Shown here: piece after piece, positions 52,159-59,862 of the stretch | Position numbering within the stretch: position 1 is the first letter of the stretch | Layout: each line of letters begins with the position of its first letter | Source of the DNA: Achromobacter sp. MYb9 | Lineage (GTDB): Bacteria; Pseudomonadota; Gammaproteobacteria; Burkholderiales; Burkholderiaceae_B | NCBI RefSeq assembly: GCF_002975275.1 | Contig: NZ_PCOQ01000003.1 | Span: 248,001 to 312,000 of the forward strand | DNA: 64,000 nt | Direction of reading: 5' to 3' | Made by a program: the position numbers and the translations under genes | Notes under the pieces: generated by a model | What the model was told of the DNA's origin: nothing | Database searches by the model: none | The model's input: the letters and a program-made list of their open reading frames with translations, nothing else

Positions 52159-53202
52159 TCAGCGGCCATGGCCTTCCAGCACGTTCGCCACGTTGATGCC
52201 CACATCGGCCACGGCATAGCCGCCTTCCATCGTGAACACCGTCGGCAGGCCCAGGCTGGCCAGTTTGCGGCCCACTTCAAGATAGTCAACGCTTTTCAGC
52301 TTGAACTTGGAGATCGGGTCGCCTTCGTACGTATCCACGCCCAGCGCGATCACGACGGCGTCGGCGCTGAATGCCTGAATGGCGGACAGGCCCTGTTGCA
52401 GCGCTTGCGTCCACGTGGCGAACTCGGTGCCGGCGGCCAGCGGCAGATTCAGGTTGGCGCCCCGGCCCGCGCCTTCGCCGCGCTCGTCGGCATAGCCCAG
52501 GAAGAAGGGGTATTCGGTGGTGGGGTCGCCATGGATCGACACCGTCAGCACGTCGCCGCGCTCGTAGAAGATGCTCTGCGTGCCGTTGCCGTGGTGATAG
52601 TCGACGTCAAGAATGGCCACGCGTTCGGCGCCCGCATCGCGGAGCGCTTGGGCCGCTATCGCGGCGTTGTTCAAGAAGCAATAGCCGCCGAAAAAGTCGG
52701 CGCCGGCATGGTGGCCGGGCGGCCGCGTCAATGCCATGGCGGCGCGTGGGCCGCCCGCAGCGGTGACGGCGCGCGCGGCGTCGATGGCGCAGGCCGCGCC
52801 GGCGGCGGCCGCTTCCCAGGTGCCGGCGGTCAGCGGGCAGCCGCTGTCGAACGAGAACAGGCCGACGCGCGCGGCGAAGTTGGTGGGTTCGATATCGTGG
52901 CGGAAGCCGCGCACGGGCCAGACCGAGGGCAGGATGTCGGTGTCCGCGTTCGCCGGATCCAGCGCCACCCAGTCTTGCCAGGCGCTGGCCAGGAAGTCCA
53001 CGTAGCGCGGCGTGTGCACGCGCTTGATCAGGTCCAGATCGGGCGACGAGGGGGCAAGCAGATTGCCGATGCCGCGTTCGCGCAACGCGTCCAGCACGTA
53101 TTCCAACCGCGCCGGCGTTTCGTGGCAGGGGACCAGCTTGCCGCGGAACATTTCCTGGCGGCCAGCATGCTTGTCATGGACGGGGTTGTGGAAGATCTGC
53201 AC
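52159..53202 (-). CDS. Histone deacetylase-family amidohydrolase (acetylpolyamine type)
   Basis: A 347-residue zinc amidohydrolase of the HDAC/acetoin utilization/AphA family. TRPPGHHAGADFFGGYCFLNN (about 157-177) carries the two active-site histidines. VAILDVDYHHGNGTQSIFYERGDVL carries the zinc-binding Asp and His, and VIALGVDTYEGDPISKFKL the second zinc-binding Asp. The start with FHNPVHDKHAGRQEMFRGKLVPCHE, containing an inserted loop, matches bacterial acetylpolyamine amidohydrolases. It likely deacetylates acetylputrescine or similar amides in the cytoplasm. It is transcribed alone and is convergent with the MHS transporter. Confidence 0.93.
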   Translation of the reverse strand: MQIFHNPVHDKHAGRQEMFRGKLVPCHETPARLEYVLDALRERGIGNLLAPSSPDLDLIKRVHTPRYVDFLASAWQDWVALDPANADTDILPSVWPVRGFRHDIEPTNFAARVGLFSFDSGCPLTAGTWEAAAAGAACAIDAARAVTAAGGPRAAMALTRPPGHHAGADFFGGYCFLNNAAIAAQALRDAGAERVAILDVDYHHGNGTQSIFYERGDVLTVSIHGDPTTEYPFFLGYADERGEGAGRGANLNLPLAAGTEFATWTQALQQGLSAIQAFSADAVVIALGVDTYEGDPISKFKLKSVDYLEVGRKLASLGLPTVFTMEGGYAVADVGINVANVLEGHGR

Positions 53203-53255
53203 GGCGTCGAGTCCTTGAAGGATTCAAAAAATGGAAGAAGACGGCAAGAGCGCCA

Positions 53256-53858
53256 CTATAGCGGCCGGAATGCATACCACGCCACGGCCGGAAGCTCACG
53301 GACAACGGAGTACAGGTCGCGCCATTCGAAGAAGCGGGGATAGCCGCCGCTGACATCCGTCACGCCGTGCCGGTGCAAGGCGAGCAGAGTGCGTGGCACG
53401 TGGAAGTACTGCGTGACGGCCAGCGCGCTGACGTAGCCATGATCGCGCATGTAGTCGCTGGCATGGCGCGCGGTCGCCCAGGAATTCACGCCCGCGCTGT
53501 CGGTCACGATGCGGTCGGCGGGCACCCCGCGCGTCAACAGATAGTCGCGCATCACGGCGGCTTCGTCGGCGCCGGCCGGGTCGATGCCGCCGCTGACAAA
53601 CAGCACGCGGCATTGCGATGCGGCAAAGCAGTCATAGGCGCGGTCCAGGCGGGCGGCAAGACGGGGTGACGGTTGCCCATCCGCTTCTACGGTGTTGCCC
53701 AACACGATGGCAACGTCGGCGGGGCGGGCGATGGTCAGCAACCCGGTTGCCGTCAGCGTGGTGGCAGCCAGCAGCAAGGCGCCCAGCGGCAAGGCGAGCA
53801 GCAGAAAGGCCGCGCGCCGGAGCGGACGGTATCGAACAGGGCGGGTGGCAGGCGGCAC
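53256..53858 (-). CDS. YdcF/SanA-like (DUF218) membrane protein
   Basis: A 200-residue protein with one N-terminal helix (about 15-43, AAFLLLALPLGALLLAATTL) and a periplasmic DUF218 domain. The domain has AIVLGNTVEADGQPSPRLAARLDRAYDCF, VLFVSGGIDPAGADEAAVMRDYLLTRGVPADRIVTDSAGVNSWATARHA and VTQYFHVPRTLLALHRHGV. These fit the DUF218 pattern of SanA, ElyC and YdcF. SanA is linked to vancomycin exclusion and ElyC to cell-envelope synthesis in E. coli. The role here is unknown. It ends 53 bases before the deacetylase gene. Confidence 0.88.
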   Translation of the reverse strand: MPPATRPVRYRPLRRAAFLLLALPLGALLLAATTLTATGLLTIARPADVAIVLGNTVEADGQPSPRLAARLDRAYDCFAASQCRVLFVSGGIDPAGADEAAVMRDYLLTRGVPADRIVTDSAGVNSWATARHASDYMRDHGYVSALAVTQYFHVPRTLLALHRHGVTDVSGGYPRFFEWRDLYSVVRELPAVAWYAFRPL

Positions 53859-53888
53859 GTGGGTTGTCGTCGGAAAAAGCGCCCCGGC

Positions 53889-55172
53889 TTACTGCGGCGC
53901 GGGCGGCCGTTTCGGCAGCGGGTAGTCGAACCCGATTTCGTTCGATACGACGGGCTGGGCCAGATTTCCCGGGTCGGTCAACACGACGGCCGCACGATAT
54001 TTTCCGGGCGCAAGCGGCGGCAGGAACGGGACATTGCTGTTGCCGTTGTCGTTCACCAGATAGGCCGGCTTGCCGTCCTCTGCGGCGGCCCAGACGATCG
54101 GGTCGCGGGCAAACCCCAGCGGGTTGGCTGGGTGCAGGGTGTCGCCTTCGCGCTGGTAGAGCGGGTGCACGATGCGGTCGCCCTGCGCATTGGTCAGCAG
54201 CAACCAGAGGCGCGGCGCGTTGAGGGCGGCGGGCGCATCACCGGTGTTGTCCAGGCTGACCATGAAGAGGCCGCCGTCTTCGCCGTCCCAATCGGCCAGC
54301 GTGTCGGCCAGGTCCAGCGTCAGGCCGCTTTGCGGTGACGGCACCGCCAGCCGATGCTTGTCCACGCGCAGATCGCCATAGCGCACCCATTTCAGTACTT
54401 CGCCCGCCGCCTTGCCGGGGGCGCGGACTTGCAGCCAGTCCGGCGGGCGCAGCGCCACGACGTCCAGGTGTTCGTTTTCGGCCACGGTCATCGCGGGCCG
54501 GGCGTTGACGTCGGGCGTGTCGTAGAGATCCAGCGTGCTGACTGGCACCGTGCCGCCTTCCAGCGGCGATCCTTCGCCTTCGATCTCGATGCGCGCGATG
54601 GTGCCGTCTTCGCGGAAACGGTAGGTCACGTCGGCGGCCTGGCTTTCCAGACCGAACAGCGCCTGGGTACCCCACGACGTGGCGCGCGCCGTGCCGTCGG
54701 GACGCAATACATATTCTTCGAAACCATTGCTGGCGGCGCCATACCGGCACGCCACGCGGATGACGGCCTGCTTGTCGTCGATCTCCGGGTTGACGAAGCC
54801 CCGGCAGGGGCTGGTCTGGTCGGGATGCGCAATTTCTTGAAAGGCGCCGCTACCGGGCCGGTACAGGAACAGGCGGGCGATGACCTGCGTGCTGCCGCCG
54901 CTTTGGCCCAGCACCAGATCGCGGTAGCCGTCGTGATCGATGTCGACGGATCCGATCTGGTCGACGGTCTCGTCGAAGGTGCCCAATTGCTGCGCGGGGC
55001 CGTTGCCCACGCGCACGGTCGCGCGTGGCGCGTCTTCGCCGCTGATCGTGACCACGGCGGACAGGCCGGCCGTGATGGGGTAGGGGAAGTCGCGCGGGGC
55101 GGGTTGCGCCTGCGCGCCTTGACCTGTTGTCGCCAGCGCGGCCAGGGCGGCCACAAGCAGAATCCGTTTCAA
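53889..55172 (-). CDS. Secreted protein of unknown function with VCBS/FG-GAP-like segment
   Basis: A 427-residue exported protein. No ATG fits; a TTG at 55172 preceded by GGAGAGG starts MKRILLVAALAALATTGQGA, an ideal signal peptide ending AQAQPAP (about 24). A segment near 70-85, SVDIDHDGYRDLVLGQSGGS, looks like one FG-GAP/VCBS calcium-binding repeat. STLDLYDTPDVNARPAMTVAENEHLDVV resembles a bacterial SH3-like motif. The C-terminal third (DWDGEDGGLFMVSLDNTGD, LAPGKYRAAVVLTDPGN) is beta-rich. The open frame upstream of TTG runs to 55607 but is antisense to the next gene. Function unknown; possibly an envelope-associated scaffold. Confidence 0.75.
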   Translation of the reverse strand: MKRILLVAALAALATTGQGAQAQPAPRDFPYPITAGLSAVVTISGEDAPRATVRVGNGPAQQLGTFDETVDQIGSVDIDHDGYRDLVLGQSGGSTQVIARLFLYRPGSGAFQEIAHPDQTSPCRGFVNPEIDDKQAVIRVACRYGAASNGFEEYVLRPDGTARATSWGTQALFGLESQAADVTYRFREDGTIARIEIEGEGSPLEGGTVPVSTLDLYDTPDVNARPAMTVAENEHLDVVALRPPDWLQVRAPGKAAGEVLKWVRYGDLRVDKHRLAVPSPQSGLTLDLADTLADWDGEDGGLFMVSLDNTGDAPAALNAPRLWLLLTNAQGDRIVHPLYQREGDTLHPANPLGFARDPIVWAAAEDGKPAYLVNDNGNSNVPFLPPLAPGKYRAAVVLTDPGNLAQPVVSNEIGFDYPLPKRPPAPQ

Positions 55173-55341
55173 CCGCCTCTCCCCGCTTCGAATTGAGTGG
55201 GGCAATATACCGCAGCCGATTGCGGGAAAACGAGCAGTGCTGCGGCCAGTGCCGCCCGGCTTCCTGGGTAGAATTGATTTTCTGGTGTTGTTCACGCTTT
55301 TCGAGTTTGGTTTGCGTCGCGCCTTTGCGCGTCGGTCCTCC

Positions 55342-55743
55342 ATGAATCTTCCGTTTCCGATCCGCCAAGAATGTCCGCCGGGCGCCTGCGTGTGCGACCG
55401 CGACCGGCTGCTGGCCGACCCGGGCGCGGACGTCCGCATCCTGCGCCTGACAAAAGAAGAGGAAAAGCGGCTGGTGGCGCGTCTGGAGAGCATCGTCAGC
55501 CTGGACGACCTGCGCGCCATGCAGGGGCGCATCCAGGCGCAGCTGGGCATCGTGATCCGCATCACGCCCAGCGACAACGAAGTGCGCACGTCGCGCGGTA
55601 TTGCCATTCATCTGGATGATGCGCCCGGCCTGTGCCGCAAGACGCGCACGTCGCTTCCCGCCGCGATCCGGCGGGGTTTCGATAACAAGCCCGAGATCGT
55701 CTATGCGCTGCTGAACGAGCGCGATCTGCTTAGCGGCACCTGA
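55342..55743 (+). CDS. Conserved hypothetical protein with N-terminal cysteine cluster
   Basis: A 133-residue soluble protein. Its start MNLPFPIRQECPPGACVCDR contains three cysteines (C-x4-C-x-C at residues 11, 16 and 18), then RILRLTKEEEKRLVARLESIVSLDDLRAM, a helical segment, and a beta-rich end with IRITPSDNEVRTSRGIAIHL and GLCRKTRTSLPAAIRR. I have no function for it; similar proteins seem to be common in Burkholderiales. The ATG at 55342 has no strong ribosome site; the open frame extends to 55237. It abuts, tail to tail, the exported protein at 55744-56361. Confidence 0.65.
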   Translation: MNLPFPIRQECPPGACVCDRDRLLADPGADVRILRLTKEEEKRLVARLESIVSLDDLRAMQGRIQAQLGIVIRITPSDNEVRTSRGIAIHLDDAPGLCRKTRTSLPAAIRRGFDNKPEIVYALLNERDLLSGT

Positions 55744-56361
55744 TCAGGACGTCTTGCCGGCTTCGCGGCATGGGGTCAGGGGCACGACAGTGGACGGCGT
55801 GCGGCCAGCTTCGGGCCGGGCGGCGGGCTTCTTGCCGCTGCGCACGGGATAAGACAACACGACGGCGCTGCCGGCATTCAGCTTGGGGGACGTCGCCGAG
55901 CCATACGCCACCGTCCAGCCGCGCACGGCCAGCGGCGCCAGGGTGTACTGCAAGGCGGACCCCGGCGATACGTGCGCGACTTTGCCCGCAAACAGTTCTT
56001 CCTGCGCCGTTTCCACGCCGTCGACGGCGGTATAGGTCACGATGCTGTCCAGCGCAGCCGATTCTTCATGGCGCGCCAGGATGGCGGTTTTGTACTTGCC
56101 GGGGGGGATGTCCGCCAGACTGACGGTCAAATGGTCCGTCGCCCGGCCGGCGGCGTCCAGCCGGACGCCCGTGACGTCGACGCGGGTCAGCGGCGCGGAA
56201 CCCGTGTTGCGCACGCGCACACTGTATTGGCCCGACGTTCCCGTCACCGTGCAGACTTCCACGCCTGAGGGGCTGGGGGAAGCGTGCGCGGGCGCCATGG
56301 CGCCCGCGGATAGCAAGGCCGCCAAAGACAAGCTCAGGGCAGGGACAGATCGGGTAAGCAC
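55744..56361 (-). CDS. Exported protein of unknown function
   Basis: A 205-residue protein. The signal peptide MLTRSVPALSLSLAALLSAG ends at APAHASPSPS (about 28). The middle part alternates beta-strands (VCTVTGTSGQYSVRVRNTGSAPLTRVDVTGVRLDAAGR; LTVSLADIPPGKYKTAIL), like an Ig-like or CARDB-type fold. The C-terminal tail is basic, proline-rich and ends with TPCREAGKTS. A CARDB-like beta sandwich is possible (NTGSAPLTRVDVTG). No function is known. Its stop abuts the convergent gene. Confidence 0.7.
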   Translation of the reverse strand: MLTRSVPALSLSLAALLSAGAMAPAHASPSPSGVEVCTVTGTSGQYSVRVRNTGSAPLTRVDVTGVRLDAAGRATDHLTVSLADIPPGKYKTAILARHEESAALDSIVTYTAVDGVETAQEELFAGKVAHVSPGSALQYTLAPLAVRGWTVAYGSATSPKLNAGSAVVLSYPVRSGKKPAARPEAGRTPSTVVPLTPCREAGKTS

Positions 56362-56412
56362 GGCACGCTCCTGGTGGGAGGCAGCGTGCCGGGTGGCGCG
56401 TTGCCAGCCTTA

Positions 56413-56814
56413 TTACACCACTTGGCGTCCGGGCGCCTCGGCGGCCTGCTGCCGCTTGCCCGCCAGCCAGTTCAGGATCAGCGCCACGACCAGCAGGCAG
56501 GCGATGATGAAGCCCCAGACAATCCAGCCCAGCACGGAGATCAGCGTGCCAAGGCTGCCGGCCACGGGCAGGATCTGGTTCAGGCCCTGGGCGGCCCAGA
56601 CCAGGCCGGCTTGCAGCGACTGCAGCCAGGCGGGATCGACCCACCCGGCGGCCCAGGCGGGCGCCACCCATTGCGAGGTGTCCAGCGCGGCCCCGGGCAC
56701 CTGTGCCGTGGCGATTGTCGCCAGGACCCAGTCCGTCAGTTGCAAGGTCAGCGCCACCAGCCCGGTCCAGAGTGCGGCAAGCACGGCAAAAGCGAGCCAG
56801 ATGAATTTTTTCAT
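56413..56814 (-). CDS. Small inner-membrane protein of unknown function
   Basis: A 133-residue protein with two hydrophobic helices: about 4-29 (IWLAFAVLAALWTGLVALTL) and about 90-113 (LISVLGWIVWGFIIACLLVV). The loop between them is rich in Trp, Ala and Gly (VAPAWAAGWVDPAWLQSLQAGLVWAAQGL), and the C-terminal tail is short and basic. It resembles small uncharacterised betaproteobacterial membrane proteins. It lies 51 bases before the exported protein on the same strand and 82 bases after the LysR regulator gene's stop. Confidence 0.7.
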   Translation of the reverse strand: MKKFIWLAFAVLAALWTGLVALTLQLTDWVLATIATAQVPGAALDTSQWVAPAWAAGWVDPAWLQSLQAGLVWAAQGLNQILPVAGSLGTLISVLGWIVWGFIIACLLVVALILNWLAGKRQQAAEAPGRQVV

Positions 56815-56895
56815 TGCAGTGGTACTCCGATTTCAAAGAACCGACAGGATAGAACCGATTCTATTTCTGAAAAACCAGCACTAATGTGACAAACA

Positions 56896-57789
56896 TTAAG
56901 AAAAAACCGAAGTTTTGGCATGCGCCAGCACCGTTTGCACCAGGGGGTGGTGCTGGCCGCGGCGGTTGCGGATGGCATGGATCTCTTCCTGCACATCGTC
57001 GCACCGGGCCAGGGGGCGTAAGCCGCGCAGCAGCCCGATGTCGTCGCCGCCCAGCCGGCTGAGCGGGAATACGCCAAGCCCGCGGGCAGCAAACACCGAC
57101 ATCAACGCGCTGTCTTCGAATTCACCCACCACGTTGGGAAACACCCCCTGCTCGCTGAACCAGCGGTCCAGGGTCTGGCGCAGCACGGAGTGCCCCGTCG
57201 GCAGCAGCACGGGCAGGCGCTCCAGGCAGCGGGGAAAGTCCAGCGTGTCGGCCTTGCGCACCAGCCGGGCGGGGCCGTACCAGTCCACCGGCGAGGAGAC
57301 GAGCCGGTCGCTGGTCAGCCGCAGGTTGGGGTTGGCGGGTGCGCCCTGGCCGGCCAGCACCAGGTCCAGGTGGTGCTGGGCCAATTCGCCCAGCAGTTCT
57401 TCGACTTCGCCCTCGTGGCAGGTCAGGCGCAGGTCAGGGGTGTCCAGCACAGGGCCAAGCAGGGCGTGGGCGGCCAGCTTGGAGATGCCGTCGGACAAGC
57501 CCACGGACAGCCGGATGACGGGCTTGGTGGCGGCGGCGCGCACTTCCTGGGGCAGTACGTGGCCGATCTGGAAGATCTCTTCGGCCCGGGCGAACGCGGC
57601 CTTGCCGGCGTCGGTCAGCGTCACGCCGCGGCCCGCCGGTTTGAGCAACTGGTGGCCCAGGTTTTTCTCCAGTTCGCGCACTTGGGCGCTGATGGTCTGG
57701 ATGGCCATATCCAGCCGTTCGGCGGCGCGCGAAAAGCCGCCTTCCTTGGCGACCATCCAGAAATAGTACAGATGACGGTAGTTCAGCAT
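56896..57789 (-). CDS. LysR-family regulator, NhaR-like
   Basis: A 297-residue LysR regulator. The start MLNYRHLYYFWMVAKEGGFS matches NhaR closely; the winged helix (about 1-60) has RAAERLDMAIQTISAQVRELEKNLG. The effector domain (about 92-290) has IRLSVGLSDGISKLAAHALLGPVL and LDLVLAGQGAPANPN. In E. coli NhaR activates the sodium/proton antiporter gene nhaA. No nhaA is in the window; the divergent neighbour is terC, so control of TerC by ion stress is a natural idea. The region between (57790-57894) is short. Confidence 0.9.
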   Translation of the reverse strand: MLNYRHLYYFWMVAKEGGFSRAAERLDMAIQTISAQVRELEKNLGHQLLKPAGRGVTLTDAGKAAFARAEEIFQIGHVLPQEVRAAATKPVIRLSVGLSDGISKLAAHALLGPVLDTPDLRLTCHEGEVEELLGELAQHHLDLVLAGQGAPANPNLRLTSDRLVSSPVDWYGPARLVRKADTLDFPRCLERLPVLLPTGHSVLRQTLDRWFSEQGVFPNVVGEFEDSALMSVFAARGLGVFPLSRLGGDDIGLLRGLRPLARCDDVQEEIHAIRNRRGQHHPLVQTVLAHAKTSVFS

Positions 57790-57894
57790 GTCTGGCTCAC
57801 TTCGGTTTTTTCGAACCTTAACTCACTTTCAAGCTGATTTCTCCGTTTGGGCAAGATCCGGATCATGGGCACCTTCGAACACAGCGGGGCACTC

Positions 57895-58881
57895 ATGGAC
57901 ACTCTGATCACCTTCTTCATGGCCGATTTTCTAGGGACACCGACCTGGAGTTGGCTGCTATTCATTGGCATCGTCGTCAGCTTGCTGGTCTTCGACCTGG
58001 GCGTGCTGCACAAGGAAGATCGCGAGATCGGCGTGCGTGAAAGCCTGTTGCTGTCGGCGGGTTACATCAGCGCGGCGCTGTTGTTCGGCGCCTGGGTATG
58101 GTGGCAGTTGGGCGCCGCCAGCGGCATGGCCTACTACACCGGCTTCATGATCGAAAAGTCGCTGTCGATGGACAACGTCTTCGTGATCGCGCTGATTTTC
58201 AGCTTCTTCGCGATTCCGCGGCAATACCAGCATCGCGTGCTGTTCTGGGGCATCCTGGGCGTGATCGTCCTGCGCGCCATCATGATCGGGCTGGGCGCCG
58301 CGCTGGTCAGTAACTTCGGCTGGCTGCTGTACCTGTTTGGCGCGTTCCTGGTGTTCACGGGCATCAAGATGTGGATGATCGCCGACCAGACGCCCGACAT
58401 CGCCACCAATCCGATCCTGAAGTTCCTGAAGCGTCACATGCGTGTGACGGAGGGGCTGCGCGGCAACGCGTTCATGGTGACCGAGACGGATCCGGCCACG
58501 TCGAAAAAGGTGCGTTTCGCGACGCCGCTGCTGTTGGCTCTGGTGCTGATCGAATTCGTGGACCTGGTGTTCGCGGTGGACTCGGTGCCGGCAATCTTCG
58601 CCATCACGACGGACCCGTTCATTGTCTACACCAGCAACATCTTCGCCATCCTGGGCCTGCGTGCGCTGTACTTTGCCCTGGCGGCGATGATCCACCGCTT
58701 CCATTACTTGAAGTATGCGTTGGCGCTGGTCCTGGTGTTCATCGGCACGAAGATCTTCCTGGTCGGTTTCATCGGCAAGGTGCCGGCGGCGATTTCGCTG
58801 GGCGTGACTTTCAGCCTGATCCTGGGCGGCGTGCTGTTCTCGCTGTGGAAAACCCGGTCGGCTGAATTGAAGACGCAGTAA
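57895..58881 (+). CDS. TerC-family integral membrane protein (Alx-like)
   Basis: A 328-residue membrane protein of the TerC/Alx family with nine or so helices. LVFDLGVLHKEDREIGVRESLL, MIEKSLSMDNVFVIALIFSFF and LVLIEFVDLVFAVDSVPAIFAI carry the conserved acidic motifs (EKSLSMDNVFV and EFVDLVFAVDS) that may bind divalent metal. Alx exports manganese. The ATG at 57895 gives the family start MDTLITFFMADFLGTPTW; an ATG at 57865 and a TTG at 57847 also lie in frame. No yybP-ykoY riboswitch fits in the 105 bases before it. A strong terminator follows. Likely metal-ion efflux. Confidence 0.92.
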   Translation: MDTLITFFMADFLGTPTWSWLLFIGIVVSLLVFDLGVLHKEDREIGVRESLLLSAGYISAALLFGAWVWWQLGAASGMAYYTGFMIEKSLSMDNVFVIALIFSFFAIPRQYQHRVLFWGILGVIVLRAIMIGLGAALVSNFGWLLYLFGAFLVFTGIKMWMIADQTPDIATNPILKFLKRHMRVTEGLRGNAFMVTETDPATSKKVRFATPLLLALVLIEFVDLVFAVDSVPAIFAITTDPFIVYTSNIFAILGLRALYFALAAMIHRFHYLKYALALVLVFIGTKIFLVGFIGKVPAAISLGVTFSLILGGVLFSLWKTRSAELKTQ

Positions 58882-58917
58882 TTGAAGACGCAAGCATTGC
58901 ATCGACGCAGTGGAGAA

Positions 58918-58946
58918 CCCGCCGGCTGGCCCCGGCGGGTTTTTTT
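58918..58946 (+). terminator. Intrinsic terminator after terC-like gene
   Basis: A perfect 8-base-pair stem, CCCGCCGG (58918-58925) with CCGGCGGG (58932-58939), has a 6-base loop and is followed by seven T residues (58940-58946). It lies 36 bases after the gene's stop. Confidence 0.92.
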
Positions 58947-58953
58947 CTGCATT

Positions 58954-58976
58954 ATTCATATTTAGTAGATATGAAT
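58954..58976. promoter_or_regulatory. Perfect palindrome upstream of tam
   Basis: ATTCATAT (58954-58961), spacer TTAGTAG, ATATGAAT (58969-58976): a perfect 8-7-8 inverted repeat within an AT-rich stretch (58948-59003). A possible -10, TAATAT (58998-59003), lies downstream. It is 81 bases before the tam ATG and is the likely operator for an unidentified regulator. Confidence 0.5.
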
Positions 58977-59057
58977 TCGTCTCTATTTCTATATTTGTAA
59001 TATGGATACGCCAGGCGTAGAGTCCGACCGTATACCGTCGTCCGGCAAGGAGCCGTC

Positions 59058-59837
59058 ATGAGCAACAACAGTTGGTCCGCCAAGCAGTATTCCGCCTTCG
59101 AAAACGAGCGCACGCGGCCGGTGCGCGATCTGGTGGCCGCCTTGCCCCACCCGTCCGTCGGGCTGGCGGTGGATCTGGGGTGCGGCCCCGGTAACTCCAC
59201 GGAGGTGCTGGCCAGCCGCTATCCCGATGCGAAGGTCATCGGCATGGACAGCTCGGAAGACATGGTCCAGGCCGCCCGCAAGCGCCTGCCCACGCTGGAC
59301 TTCGAACTGGCCGATATCGCCACCTGGGATCCGCCGCAGCAATTCGACGTGATCCTGGCGAACGCGGCCCTGCAATGGGTGCCCGACCACGCCACGCTGT
59401 ACCCGCGTCTGGTCGGCAAGCTGGCCCCGGGCGGCATCCTGGCCGTGCAGACGCCCGACAACATGGAAGAGCCCGCGCACCGTCTGGCGCGACAGGTGGC
59501 CGGCGAAGCGCCGTGGGCCGCCAAGACGGGCGGCGTAAAGCACCCGCCGCGCCACAGCGCCGCCTGGTACTACGAACTGCTGAAGCCGCACTGCGGCGTG
59601 CTGGACGTGTGGCGCACGACCTATCACCATCCGCTAGCGGGCGCCGCCGCAGTGGTGGAGTGGTTCAAGGGCACGGCGTTGCGTCCGTATCTGGACAAGC
59701 TGGACGCCGCCGAGCAGGCCGGGTTCCTGGCGCGTTACCAGGCGCTGATCGCCGAGGCCTATCCGGCGTTTGCCGACGGCACCGTGCTGCTGCCGTTTCC
59801 GCGCCTGTTCATCGTGGCAGGGCCGAAACAGGCATGA
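59058..59837 (+). CDS. tam: Trans-aconitate 2-methyltransferase
   Basis: A 259-residue SAM-dependent methyltransferase. WSAKQYSAFENERTRPVRDLVAALP opens as in Tam, followed by the SAM motif AVDLGCGPGNSTEVLA (about 37-52), IGMDSSEDMVQAARKRLP, FDVILANAALQWVPDH and WYYELLKPHCG. Tam methylates trans-aconitate, a by-product of the citric acid cycle that inhibits aconitase. AAGGAG lies just upstream of ATG 59058. The gene stands alone after a terminator and a palindrome. The next gene is convergent. Confidence 0.94.
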   Translation: MSNNSWSAKQYSAFENERTRPVRDLVAALPHPSVGLAVDLGCGPGNSTEVLASRYPDAKVIGMDSSEDMVQAARKRLPTLDFELADIATWDPPQQFDVILANAALQWVPDHATLYPRLVGKLAPGGILAVQTPDNMEEPAHRLARQVAGEAPWAAKTGGVKHPPRHSAAWYYELLKPHCGVLDVWRTTYHHPLAGAAAVVEWFKGTALRPYLDKLDAAEQAGFLARYQALIAEAYPAFADGTVLLPFPRLFIVAGPKQA

Positions 59838-59862
59838 GCGCGGCGCGGGCGGCGCGCCGGCC

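Noticed and set aside
57790-57894. Manganese (yybP-ykoY) riboswitch before the TerC gene
   Set aside because: The intergenic region is only 105 bases and shows none of the conserved loops; no terminator-antiterminator pair is visible.
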